Source: Linnemannia hyalina
Taxonomy: Eukaryota; Mortierellomycota; Mortierellomycetes; Mortierellales; Mortierellaceae
Reading direction: 5' to 3'
Assembly (NCBI GenBank): GCA_019671135.1
Contig: JAHRHY010000003.1
Span: 2,728,001-2,792,000 of the forward strand
DNA length: 64,000 nt
Part shown: in pieces, positions 20,998 through 31,927 of the stretch
Layout of the letters: each line of letters opens with the position of its first letter
How positions within the stretch are numbered: position 1 is the stretch's first letter
Notes under the pieces: model-generated
Databases searched by the model: none
The model's input: the letters and a program-made list of their open reading frames with translations, nothing else
Told to the model about the DNA's origin: nothing
Position numbers and translations under genes: made by a program

Positions 20998-23547
20998 ATG
21001 ACCTACGGTACTTTCCACTCAGCCATGCACACGCCACCGCCACCACCACCACCAGGAGTACTTCTCCCATCACTCCGACCCTTATTTTTTGTCACAATGG
21101 AATCTCATTCATTCATCGTCCTCCTCTCCTTCCCTTTCCTACACCAACCTTCAAAACCTAGAACGCAGAACCTCACAGCCAGAGAACCCATTCTCAAAGC
21201 TAGTCCCCGCACAGACAATCGCCATCATCCCCGAATTCACCCTCGACTCGGGCCACGTCCTCTATCAAGTCCCAGTCGCTTACCGTACCTGGGGCTCCTT
21301 GAACGAAGCAGGAGACAATGTCATGATCATCTGCCATGCCCTCAGTGGAAGCGCCGATGTTGAGGATTGGTGAGTCTGTTGTTCTCACCCCTTGTTGTCT
21401 CTCCAGGAAGCATATGGATCGGGAATTCGGGATGCTTCGAAGGAAGGAAGGAAGGAACACATGTCCTCTCGCCCCGTCCCGTTCGCTGAGTAGAAATGAC
21501 CCCACAGTTGGCTCTCGGATCGCAGACTCTTTTGAGGGAGTGACTGGCTTGGCTATTCGTTGGACGCTGACTTTCAATGGCAAAATGTCGTGATTTCCTG
21601 GACAAATGCCTTATTCACGAAAAAGATCAAACCATTGGATAGAGAGGCTCGTTCGCGTTTATGGAGACAAGAGTACATCGATGGGCGCATGGACATGAGA
21701 CACAGAGAAGGGAAGGAAATGCACCTACAGGATCGATCAATTTTTTTGGATGCAAGGATGAGACGGAGGAAAACTCTGCAGCGGACACATCAGTCAACAA
21801 AACAGTGGATACTCATCAGATCCTCCTCCCGTCTCTCTCTCTCTCTCGTATCCGTGGATTATAGGTGGGGTCCGTTGATGGGACCTGGACGTGCTTTTGA
21901 TCCTGCAAAGTTCTTTATCATCTGCTGCAATGTTCTCGGCTCACCCTACGGCACTGCTTCACCCGTCACCTTGAACCCAGAGACAAAGGTCAGCTACGGA
22001 CCTGAATTCCCCCTGGCCACCATCCGCGACGATGTCAGGTATGAGACCCATTTAATACGTTGATAAACAAACAAGAGGGACAGATGAGTCATGCGTGTCC
22101 TCTGCTCGTGCTAGTATTTTGCGACAACCTGAAATTAACGAACTCCATGCAATCGATAAATAGACTTCACAAGTTGATTCTGGATGACTTGGGAGTCAAG
22201 TCAGTGGCTATCTGTATTGGAGGTTCGATGGGAGGAATGCAGGTTCTAGAGTGGTCATTCTTTGGACCAGATTACATCAAGGCTATTGTGCCAATTGCCA
22301 CATCTGCGAAACATTCTGCCTGGTGCATCAGTTGGGGCGAGGCCCAGCGTCAGTCGATCTACAGTGACCCCAACTACCTCGACGGATACTACACTGCAGA
22401 TGCCGTAAGTCTCTACATCGTATTCTTTTGCGGAAGAGCTTCGTGATTGACATTTTCTTCAGGGCTTGCCGGCAGATGACAATGAAACTGATCATGAGAC
22501 TTTGCTCCCCTATGCTCATTTATAGCCACCATCGGTCGGTTTGGGCGCAGCAAGAATGGCAGCATTGTTGACCTACCGTTCACGCAACTCGTTCGAGTCC
22601 AGATTCGGACGTAAGGTCATGGACCAGCCCACGTTCTCTTCGGCTCGCGAGCCCGCCTCCCCTGCCGAAGCCCATCACCAGATCCATAACGACGGTCATA
22701 AGAGGACCAGAGGCCACGTTTCTCGCAGCAGCTCAATCGACAGCACCAGTAGCTTGCTCGTCGCCAGCGCCAAGGTCTTGGCCTCAGTCACCGGAGAGAC
22801 TATCGATGAGAACAACAGTAATGACAAGAAAGGGACCGGATCAGGATCGGATTCTGCAACTGAAACCACTAGCACTAGTACCAATGGCACCACAACTCCG
22901 TTGTCGACCAACTCGACCTTAACTTCTACTATCAGCGCGACCCCTGTGGTGTTGAACAAGAACAAGAGCAAGAAGCCCACAGTGTTTTCGGCTCAGAATT
23001 ATCTCCGCTACCAGGGAGACAAGTTCATTCACCGCTTCGATGCCAACTGTTACATTGCAATTACTCGCAAGATGGATGTGCATGATGTTTCTGAAGGTCG
23101 TGGCGAACTTGTTGATGTTCTTGATAACATTGTCCAGCCCTCCCTCGTCATTGGTATGTTCATTCTTTTTCCTCATCTCTCATTTACGATAACGAACACA
23201 CTTGGCTTATCAGTAAATACATTTCATACTAACCCCAATCTTCTTTCTTTTTGTTCGTTACTTTTTGCTGATTAGGTGTGGAGTCGGATGGTCTGTTCAC
23301 GATCTCGGAACAATACGAGCTTGCAGAACACTTGCACAACTCCGAGATGGTGGTAGTGCAGTCACCCGACGGTCACGACGGATTCTTGCTCGAGTTTGAA
23401 CAGATCAACAATGCGATCCTGTCGTTCATGTCGAAGCACCAGCATATCCGCGACATCCTCAGCAAGGAGGGCATTCAGCCCGCTGCCGAAGTCGGTGCCG
23501 TTGTCAAGGAGTCGCTCTTTGGCGAGAGCGAGATCGTCAACTGGTAG
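20998..23547 (+). CDS. MET2: Homoserine O-acetyltransferase (MET2)
   Basis: Six exons: 20998-21007, 21162-21369, 21865-22038, 22164-22404, 22526-23153 and 23276-23547; 510 aa. The enzyme makes O-acetylhomoserine from homoserine and acetyl-CoA for methionine and cysteine synthesis. Family motifs are [47 protein letters not shown], the nucleophile elbow GGSMGG (Ser about 152), [42 protein letters not shown], and the acid and base in ESDGLF (Asp about 425) and PDGHDGF (His about 454). A Ser/Thr-rich insert sits between the two halves as in yeast MET2. The 10-nt first exon (MTY plus one base) is inferred: the main frame has no ATG before the first conserved block, while the donor at 21008 and acceptor at 21161 restore it. 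The intron at 21370-21864 (495 nt) is long for this window. Confidence 0.92.
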
Positions 23548-23790
23548 TCTTTTTTTTTTTTTTCCCCCTTCCTTTGATAGAAATACAAAAATACTATAAA
23601 CGGTGGGGTGGTGACCGCTCCTGTTCAACTGGCCCCCACCATCGGCATAATTCTAAAGTTCAACTTGTGTTATTTACATCGTTTTACTAAATCGTACAAA
23701 GGTTCTCTATTTCTTCTCATATGGAATGCTGCTGTTGGTTCCCGTTCGCCCTTCCTTGCTGTGATGCTGGGGGGGGGTTTTTTTCTTTGC

Positions 23791-24564
23791 TTAGTTGGGG
23801 CGGTTGATCTTGGCCTCGTTGAACAAAACGTTCTGGTTGGCTGTTTTTTTTCGTTGAGAAAACAAATGAAAAATAACAGTATTAGTAAAGAAACCACCGT
23901 GTTTTGCCGAATGGCTGCATCAAAAAAAAAAGGCCAGAGAGCCAAAGAAAACCCCCTCACAACATACCACGGGGATCGAACTTCATGAAGGAAAGCTTAG
24001 CGGTAGTCCTTGGGCGACGGGTAGTATAGAAGAAACCGGTGCCGGCGGTCGACAACAACTTGACAATGATGGTTCTTGCTTTTGCTTTCTTGGCCACTAA
24101 GAGCAAAAAAAAAGGGGGAAGAGGAGGGGGGATCGAAAACGAATAGGGGCGGTTAGGGTCGTTTTCGTGCCGGCTCTCTGTAGGCTGTTTATGACGTTTT
24201 GCTGTGGTGAGTGGAAGATGGGTGTTGTTTTTCATTGCCGCTCTGGTTTTATCGCTTGTCCATGGGGGTAGGGGGTGGGGTTGGCGTTTGTTTGCGGTTG
24301 TTTTTCAGGATGCGTTCTGGTCAGGCGCTGGGGGTTCTCCTGGCTTTGGGGGGGGGGGGGGGGGGGGGGGTTCCTGAATATCAACAGCAAGCGCCAAAAC
24401 AGTCGTGTTGTCTCGTGTGATCACACTCTAGCTTTCACCTCCAACAAATCAGAAGCCAAAAGCTCATTCCTCCTTTGTTCGGGTCCTTGTATCCATGTTG
24501 AGTGTCGCTGGTTTTTTTTTTCCCTTCGCTGCCTCCTCTGTTGTGATTAACTTGTCGACATACT
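23791..24564 (-). CDS. Mitochondrial large-subunit ribosomal protein bL33m, start codon split by an intron
   Basis: Two coding exons on the minus strand, 23968-24096 and 23791-23840, give [40 protein letters not shown] and [15 protein letters not shown]. This is the compact bL33 fold of the mitochondrial 54S subunit, 59 aa including Met. The acceptor falls inside the expected start codon: the exon opens TGGCCAAG. The best upstream donor on the strand is AAAA then GTATGT at 24564/24563, which supplies the missing A. The intron would be 467 nt and include a run of 23 G at 24348-24370 (plus-strand reading). The protein identity is strong. The first exon is inferred and needs transcript support. 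Confidence 0.85.
24348..24370. repeat. Homopolymer of 23 G
   Basis: An uninterrupted G23 on the plus strand (C23 on the coding strand of the bL33m intron). A G tract of this length can form quadruplexes and is prone to slippage and sequencing error. Confidence 0.9.
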
Positions 24565-24789
24565 TTTGAGGGGATGTTGAGTTTGAGTTGTAAAGAAAGG
24601 AACGAATGTAAGCTTCGGGATCAGGACAAGTTTTGTTGATATTTGTTCGGTGTGACTGCGTTCCTGATGCAAACCCAAGCAGCCTCCTCTCCCCCCTCTG
24701 ATTTTCTTTAGGCCACGAAACTGCTTGGAACGCTCACACTTACTCTTTCTCACCAAAACACCCAAACACCAAAACCACCTCCCGTCGCC
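24565..24789. promoter_or_regulatory. Divergent leader region bL33m / SPF27
   Basis: The 225 bp between the inferred first exon of bL33m (minus strand) and the SPF27 start codon (plus strand). The plus-strand leader is CA- and CT-rich and the ATG lies in a good context (CGCCATGA). Confidence 0.4.
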
Positions 24790-25948
24790 ATGAACTCACA
24801 AGTCAGCTTAGATGCCTTGCCATGTAAGGGGACACAAAACTGGACACAACTGGATTAGTCAGGAGACAAGCATGAACATTACGCGAAGCGCAACGAAAAC
24901 CAGTGATCGCGATTCAGACAAACCACCAAGTGAAGAAAACTAACATCTCTTTTCTCAACTCATCCCCCACACACTCTTGCTTCTCCTTCTAGATGTGGAC
25001 AAACAGATTGACGAACCAGGTAAAGCAAAACCAACCCCAACCCAACCGGCCTCACCATGCAACAAAGAAAACGGAACAATTTGACACCAACATCCACTAA
25101 CACACACACACACCCCTTCACAAAAAAAAAACTTAGGCGTCCGCAGCTTGGTCGACAAACTGATCGCCTCCGAGATGAAAAAAATGCCTAAACCCAGGGA
25201 CGCTTCATCCCTAGGATTCCCAGACATCGACCTCTTCTCTTCAAACACCCTCATCCAACAAGAACTCGACCGCGTCCGGAGAGGGAAACCCATGGACCCC
25301 TCCCTCGACCTCTCCCGCTACCAACTTGACCCTCCTACTTCCTCCTCCACCACCACAACAACATCAAATACCACGACAGCAAACGGATCAGCAGAAACAA
25401 TAACCCCATCAGCATCAGAGGAACTCCCAGAAGGTCGTACGCAATGGCTCAAGGCCTTGGACAATGCAAACGCTCAATTGGAACATCAGAACCAACGCGT
25501 CTTGAACCTCGAGCTGGTCCAGAAGTTTGGTGGCAATGCCTGGAATATTCATAACTACCAGCTGGAGTATGACGTCTCGTTGCTTAGGGGGGCTGTGGAT
25601 AAGAAGAAGGCCGAGGTTATGGAACTCAACAAGCTGCGAAAGCGTGATCAGGTAAAGCCACAAGGGAGTGAGGGAGGGGGTTCGTGAATGATTTTCAAGC
25701 ATTTTTAGTATTTCTTTATCCATACTAATCCATTGTTTTTCGTTCATATTCTTGGCTGCGTGCAATAGATGGATGTGGCAGAGTCGCTGCAGAGGCTGGA
25801 GGCAAAGTGGGCAGAGATGATCAGTTCGACACTCCAGGTTGAGGTCGCAAGCGCGTCGCTCCAGGCAGAGTTGGCCCAGCTGAAGGCATATGAGATCCAA
25901 TTGAGCAAGGAACTGGGTGTCACTCCTCCTGCGCAGGACAGCCAATAG
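24790..25948 (+). CDS. Pre-mRNA-splicing factor SPF27 (BCAS2/Cwf7)
   Basis: Four exons: 24790-24823, 24993-25019, 25137-25651 and 25769-25948; 251 aa. The start MNSQVSLDALPYVDKQIDEP matches the BCAS2 opening VVDALPYFDQGYEAPGVR in layout. Further matches are FSSNTLIQQELDRVRRGKP, ALDNANAQLEHQNQRVLNLE and KFGGNAWNIHNYQLE, followed by a long coiled coil (MDVAESLQRLEAKWAEMISS) to the C-terminus. A Thr/Ser-rich insert near residues 75-105 is the main difference. SPF27 is a core member of the Prp19 complex (NTC), which stabilises the activated spliceosome in the nucleus. The 27-nt second exon is a micro-exon but is needed for the conserved N-terminus. Confidence 0.9.
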
Positions 25949-26127
25949 TCATCCCCTCGATCTATTCTCGTTCTTCCTCGATGCGACAACGAAACAACAA
26001 CATTCAGGAGTACTGGAGACTGAAAACTCGACACTCAAAGAATAAATCAGGCACAACAGGTCGCGAGAGTGACATTTTTTTTTTGCATTTTTGTAGTCAT
26101 TTTTCTGGAGATAATTCTTAGCAAAGG

Positions 26128-26170
26128 TTAAGCCTGCGTCTGGTGAACTGGAGCTGGTTGGTGTTGATGA

Positions 26171-26223
<53 letters not shown>

Positions 26224-29200
26224 TGGATGCTGTTGAGGGTGAGGGTGATGGTGATGGTTAGGCTGATGCTGGTGAGGATGCGCTTGCTGAGGGGGGTAAT
26301 ACATCGAGGGTGGGTAGTAATAAAACTGGTTATAGTCCTCAGGAGGCATCATCATCATCATCATCTCGCCATTAGGGCCTGCAGCAGGTGCTGCAGCAGA
26401 GGTGACAACTGGGGGCGCGGGTCCAGAGACTGGGACACCTGCTGCATCATAGTACATCGGAGCCATGTAGGGTTGACCAGGCATGTGGCCGCCCATCGGC
26501 ATGCCCATAGGCATTCCCATAGGCATCGAAGCAGGCGCCGATCCAGGTCCACTGTTCGACATTCCCATGGGTGGGTAATAGTAATAATACAAGGGCTGGG
26601 CCATTTGCTGCTGAGAGTCGTAGTAATAGCCTTCTGCGCCATACTCCTCCTCATAGTACTCTTCCTGGGCGTTAGCCTCTCCCTCTGAAAGCTGTGCAGC
26701 GGTAACGGGCCCCGTGGGCTTAAATGGGGCGGCATTGATAGCTAATATCATGGCACACGATATGTTTGAAAAGATCGTTAGTCAACGTTACAACTACATA
26801 ACAACAGCGTTATTATAAAATACCCCTGTCAGAAAACCACTGTACCTGTTTTGAGCGACTTTGGGGTGGGAGCAGAAGTCGTCTCCATGGCCTCTTCGGC
26901 CTCTTCGGCCGTAGCCTTGGCATCGACTGCAGCAGTCTTGGCGTTCTCGGCTTCCTGATGCTCTCCGCTGTCCTTCTGGGATCCGTTCGCCGCAGTAGCC
27001 TCAGTTTTCTCACCAGCGTTTCTTGCCTTGGTAGCCTCACCGTTCACTGGAGCCGAAGCGTTGGATGATGGCTGACCACCCTTGTGGTTCTGGTGCTGGT
27101 GTTGATGCTGGTGCTGGTGCTGGTGCTGGAACTGATGATGATGATGATTTTGGTGGTGTCCATAGAAGCCGCCGTGGTGGCCTCCACGGTGACCAAAGTT
27201 GGCAGGGTGTCCGGGATGGAACTGTCCACGACCGCGTCCACGGCTCGAAAAGTTGCCAGGGATGAACTGAGGTCTGAATCCAGAAAAGTGAGCTTGGGGC
27301 TGGCTCTGAGGCATTGGCTGTCTGATCTTGGGATTGGCAGAGTTGGGCTGACCGGCTGGCTCCTGCTTGTCGTTAGAGCTGACAGGGACGTTTCCTTGCG
27401 CATGGGCATCAGTGTTGGCCGTTTCCGTGGATCCATTGGTATCGTTGGCAGGTTGGCTAACAGCCTCGGCTACGGCAGCCTTGGGCGAGGGCTTGGGAAG
27501 AGCAGAGTGTAAGAGACGAGAGGCTCTCTTGACATCCTTCTCTCCAAACTGGACAGAGGAGCGGGGTCGCTCTCCTTTGGTCGAGGGTGCGGCTGATCCT
27601 GCTTGGGCGGCTGATTCATCTTGGGACTTGACTGCCTGAGAGTCGGCAGTTTTGGTAGAGGGAGGAGCAGCAGCGCTTGGTGTCTCTTCCTTGACCGACT
27701 TTTCTTCCTTGGCTGACTTCTCTTCCTTGACTGACTTCTCTTCCTTGGCTGACTTTTCTTCCTTGGCTGACTTCTCTTCCTTGCGTGACTTCTCTTCCTT
27801 GTTTGGCTTCATTGTCCTGTCAGCCTTCTCTGACCTTCCTCCCTTCTCAGTTTTATTGCCGCCCTTCTCTGCCCTGTTGTCTGCCTTTTCTGCCTTGTTG
27901 TCTGCCTTTTCTGCCTTGTTTTCTGCCTTTTCAGTCTTGCTGTCTGCCTTGACTGCCTTTTCCACCTTATCTGTCCTGTCGGCCTTCTTAGAGGAAGCGT
28001 TCCCACTCTTGGAGGTGGCAGTGTCGTCCTTCGAGTCAGAGCGTGTCTCACTGTTGGTGGAAGTGGGAGGTGTAGCATTTCCAGAAGAAGCACTCTGGGG
28101 TCCTGGGTTGTTAGATGCAGTGCGCGACAAAGGGGCTCCGGGAGGCTTGAGGGTTTGGGAAAAGGAAACAATGACGGGATGGTTTGTTAGATCAATGCAT
28201 AAAAAAGGCATATATATTTTTTCCAATGCATTGTACACGCAACAACAATGCAAAAAAAAAATTCCCATTGCTCTTACTTTTCCGTGCATAGAGCGGGGTC
28301 TGGAATCGTTCCTTTGGTGGCGGTAACTTCTTTCCTGAACCTTCATCAATTGGTCAAACCCATCGTGGCTCCATCGGTCAGACTTAGGTTTGGCTGAGGC
28401 ACCCTCCTTGTCGTCTGACTCTGGTTGCTGGGACTCGGTGTTGACGCCTGTCTCTGGTTCGTTCCTGAAGGAAGTCCTTGGGACACCCTGAGCCATTCCA
28501 CCTCGAGTAAATCCTCCCCTAGAAAGAAAAAAAAATCAAGATAAACAAAAGGGGAACTTGATGTCAGTGCCACAAAGTTCTGAGGGGCGAAGAGGAAACA
28601 AAAGAAAACTCCTTTTTTTTAAAAAAAGCAACCCGTGTGAAAAGCAAAAGCGATAACCACACAAAGCACAAACATAAAACAAACCACGCACCTTCCCATA
28701 AATCGGCCACGGAAGTTGCCACGGTCGCCAAAGTTTTTCATTCCTGCTCCTCTGTACCGGTCATCATGACCCCAGAACTCCCCAAGATGGGGAGTAAAGC
28801 TCGGATCTTCTGCCAGTTTCTTGCGGTACTCAACTCTAGCCTCCACCGCAGCTCTTCCTCCACGTCCGCGTGACACTGGACGACCATGATGCGCAGCGGG
28901 ATGAGGGTGGTTGGTGTGATTATTGTTGGTGTTGGGTCGCTGAGGCTGTGTCTCGGACGAAACTGGTTCCACCTTGGTCGTTGTCTCTGGCATGGGCGAA
29001 TCACCCCAATCTCCTGTGGCCGAGTCGAGGTCCAGCTCCTTGGCAGGCGAGGAAGAGCCGGCATTTGGCTTTGGTGAAGAGACCGATCCTTGCTTGGAGA
29101 GACGCCTGTTTGGCTTGGAGTTGGACTTGGCATCGGAAGGTTGATGGGACTGATGGGAAGGGGCTGAGGTTGGGACAGTGCTGCTGGAGGGAGTGACAGT

Positions 29201-30118
29201 GGATGTGGTAGATGTGGTGGATGTGGTGGATGTGGTGGGAGCGTTGGCCTGAGCTAATGGTTTTTGGCTCTGTGGATTTTCCTGCTGCTCAGTCAACTGA
29301 TTATTATTGTTCTTGTTCTTCCTGTTGCGCTTCTTTTTGGATGACGAGGGCGCAGGCGAAGAGGGGGTAGGTGTTGGTGACGCTGGGGCCGAGTCGCGAT
29401 TTTGAATCAAAGTCGAAGCGCCCTCTTGCGATACGGTATTACGACCTTGCTGTTGTTGCTGCTGCTGTGGCTGCTGTGGCTGCTGCTGTGGCTGTTTACG
29501 AGAAGGTGCCGGTTTCGAGGTCGGGGGGCGATCGTCCTTGCGCTCCAACGACAACTTCTCGAGAGCCAACTTTTTGATCTGCAAGTCGGCCTCCTCCTCC
29601 GAGTCAGGGTCGTCGGTGCCGGATCCACTCGACGCGCGCCCGCCCCCACGATGATCCTCGTCGTCGTCTGAACTACTGACGGCGAGCTCAATCGCCTCCT
29701 CTCCACCTGATCGTCGCGGGCCACGACGTGCCACCAATTTCTTGGATCGGCCAGCCTTCTTGCTTGATCTCTTGACAGTCTCTCCCGTGGTCGTCTCTGT
29801 AGTTGCTGTTCCTGCTGCTGCTGCTGCTGATTTTTCTGTGGTCGTCGTCGTGGTAGTTGTCGCTGCTGTTGTAGTTGATGAAGATGACTGTGTGGCGCTG
29901 TGGTTTGCTGTCGTCATAGTAGTCGAAGAGGGTAAATCGGAGTCTTTGTTATCAGCGCTTCGACGACGGCTTTTGCGGTCCTTCGAAGTCGTAGTCGTAA
30001 CAACGGGGTCTTTGTTCTCCTGGACGACAGGGGCTGTCGTGGTCTTTAACGACTTTTCCGAGGAAACTCGAGGAGAAGCGTTGTTCTCGGCGGGGGTGGT
30101 CTTGACTGCTTGCTGCAT
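26128..30118 (-). CDS. CASC3/Barentsz-like exon junction complex protein (Btz domain)
   Basis: Four exons: 28692-30118, 28278-28518, 26846-28145 and 26128-26741, all in phase; 1193 aa. Near residues 430-520 lies a Btz-type segment: EDPSFTPHLGEFWGHDDRYRG, then RGxF-type Arg/Gly repeats, GGFTRGGMAQG and KSDRWSHDGFDQLMK. In CASC3 this segment wraps around eIF4AIII, linking splicing to mRNA localisation and decay. The rest is low complexity: Ser/Thr and poly-Q N-terminal part, a Lys/Glu repeat array, a His/Gln-rich stretch near 27080-27160, and a Tyr/Met/Pro-rich C-terminus ending in poly-Q and His. The Btz assignment rests on spacing and motif resemblance, and the repeats could tempt a wrong exon boundary. 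The start is the first ATG with a G-rich poly-purine leader on the plus strand. The 3' end faces SPF27 tail to tail. Confidence 0.78.
26170..26223. repeat. CTG/CAG trinucleotide tract encoding poly-Gln
   Basis: Mixed CTG and TTG triplets on the plus strand encode a run of about 17 Gln near the C-terminus of the CASC3-like protein on the minus strand. A likely length-variable microsatellite. Confidence 0.85.
27687..27794. repeat. Six tandem 18-bp units encoding a Lys/Glu hexapeptide array
   Basis: Six consecutive 18-bp units (plus-strand consensus TTCCTTGGCTGACTTCTC) translate on the minus strand to repeated EKSxKE hexapeptides. Upstream in the protein (27840-27960 in plus-strand coordinates) lie looser ENKAEKAD-type repeats. 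The array is likely a charged helix or disordered linker and a site of copy-number variation. Confidence 0.85.
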
Positions 30119-30820
30119 ATTGTGATGTGTTTTTTTTTTGGGGGGGGGAGGGGTGATTGTTTTTTTTTGTTTTTGTGTAGAAGTGATGGTGAAAGGGCAA
30201 TGATCGACCTTGTGAGAGTTTTTTTTTTTTTGCTTTGTTGTTTTTTTGTTATTCAAATGAAGCAGTACGAGTGGTGAGGAAAGAAAAAGGTAACGAACAA
30301 ACGGGTGGGATAACGAGCGGACTATGAACGAAGTGAAAAGAGAATGAGAAAGAGAAGCAAAACGAAAAGAAAAGGAAGGGAATGAGGTGGTGCGGATGGA
30401 GAAAGGGGGGATGAGGGGTGAGGGGTGAGGGAAGGAAAAGGAAAAAGGAAAAAGGAAAAGGTAGGTAACGAGCCAAAAGGAAAGAAAAAGAAGACAAAAG
30501 AAACTCCTCTTAGAATAAAAAAAAAAAAAAAAAAGGGCGCGCGTCGCTCGCTGTGTCGTTGAGATTTTGCTCGCTCAATGGCCACTTGGACTTTTGTGCC
30601 TTTGGCGACCCATCCCTATGCACGTGACACTTCTTGGAAGGAGACAAGGTCGCGCCACGATGACCCTTTTGTTCCTTTGGTCCCTTTGGTCGTTGCATTC
30701 ATTCATTTCATTCTTTTGTTCCTCCCTTCCTCACATCTCTCTCTCTCTCATATACCAGCACTTACCACTCCCATTTCACAAAAACACTCACAACCCATAC
30801 ATACTTACACACACAGAACG
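30119..30820. promoter_or_regulatory. Divergent promoter region CASC3-like / YOS1
   Basis: About 700 bp between divergent start codons. The half next to CASC3 is strongly purine-rich on the plus strand (30330-30510), that is, a pyrimidine leader on the CASC3 strand, with a poly-A run at 30518-30534. The half next to YOS1 is CT-rich on the plus strand (30735-30755). No gene is seen. Confidence 0.5.
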
Positions 30821-31348
30821 ATGGCCATCGGTATCTTCGGCCTCCTCGAGGTCATGCTCATCTTCATCAACGCCATCGCCATCCTCAACGAAGACCGCTT
30901 CCTCGCAAAAAGTAACCCTTCACACCCTTCTCTCCTCTTCTTTTTTCTCTCAACCCTATATCCATACAATCCCTCGACAATCAAAACTATCAACTCGGAC
31001 GCCTCATATCCCCACTCACCCCACTCACCCCACTGACCCCTTACGTCTATCTCGCTTTCTAAACGTTCAACAAAACATAGTCGGCTGGGGACGCCCTGTC
31101 GCCGACCCATACGGTCAAGAATCTGTCAAGGCCAGACTCGTCAACTTGATCTCTGCCGTCAGGACATTAACGAGAAGTAAGCCTCACCTCCCCCCTCTGC
31201 GGCTTTCACTTCCTGAGAATACAATCCTCGCGGTGATAAAAAAGAACACTCTCTGTGATCTAACTAACCTTTGTCAAATTAATTTTCTATAGTCCCTCTG
31301 ATCGGCCTCAACATCGTGGCAATCCTCTACCTCGTCATCCTCGGATAA
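30821..31348 (+). CDS. YOS1: ER-Golgi transport protein YOS1 (IER3IP1 homologue)
   Basis: Three exons: 30821-30911, 31081-31176 and 31293-31348; 80 aa against 82 in human IER3IP1. The sequence runs MAIGIFGLLEVMLIFINAIA, ILNEDRFLAKIGWGRP, then a short polar loop, VKARLVNLISAVRTLTR and IPLIGLNIVAILYLVILG. N-terminal and C-terminal transmembrane helices enclose the conserved RFLxxIGWG motif. YOS1 works with Yip1 and Yif1 in COPII vesicle transport from ER to Golgi. The start is fixed by the conserved length and the hydrophobic N-terminal helix. Confidence 0.93.
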
Positions 31349-31927
31349 AAAAGAGGGCACTTCTTTTTCGGCTTCAACACATCTCACCACTCGCACTCAC
31401 AACATATATATCAGGAGTTATGGACCTACAATAAAACGCACACTGACACGAATACTCCACCAGTAGAAAAGCTCTCGCCGATCATTCAATTGACTGAAAG
31501 ATAAAGATAGGGTCACAACCATGATCGACAGCAATAGAGAGCGGTATCGTTTTTCGGAGGAGAAAAAAAGGGATGTATTTTACAGGAAATGTGCTAATGG
31601 CAGAATGTTAATGGAGACAAGAGAGGGGAGAAGCAACAAGTACGAGAGAAAAAAGAAAAAACAGAGAGAGGGCTGCGAAGGAAAGAGGAAAGAGGGAGGT
31701 GTATGGGGAGAGTAAGAATGGTGAAGAAAGACGTTAGCGTAAGGATGGAAGTGAGAGAGAAAAGAGTAAGATTATCACTAGAAATGTTGTGGGGTGGAAA
31801 AGTGAATGCAAAGGCAAAAGTGCAAGTGCGAGTGAGAGTGGAAAAAGAAAAGGCAAATGAGGAAAGGAAAAAGAGAAAAAGAGAAAAAGAGAAAGAGAAA
31901 GAGAAAAGGGATTTTGCTATCCGATGT
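31349..31927. other. Convergent intergenic region YOS1 / ADA3
   Basis: About 580 bp between convergent stops. From 31600 to 31910 the plus strand is almost pure purine with GAAAAA and GAGAAA runs. The open frames here (31521, 31703) are products of that purine bias rather than genes. The first 100 bases hold an AATAAAA signal for YOS1. Confidence 0.5.

Noticed and set aside
21336..21865. Frames in the second MET2 intron (495 nt)
   Set aside because: The flanking exons join perfectly to give DWWGPL, the conserved MET2 motif, so the interval is an intron.
26143..26688. Leu-rich plus-strand frame resembling a signal peptide or membrane protein
   Set aside because: The Leu run is the reverse reading of the poly-Gln codons of the CASC3-like C-terminus.
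27652..28326. Open frame on the plus strand opposite the CASC3-like repeats (Ser/Leu/Phe-rich repeats)
   Set aside because: It is the antisense shadow of the 18-bp Lys/Glu repeat array; the minus-strand frame is in phase with the Btz exons.
29742..30125. Val/Ala-rich plus-strand frame opposite the CASC3 first exon
   Set aside because: It mirrors Thr/Ser/Ala codon repeats of the minus-strand gene and has no independent features.
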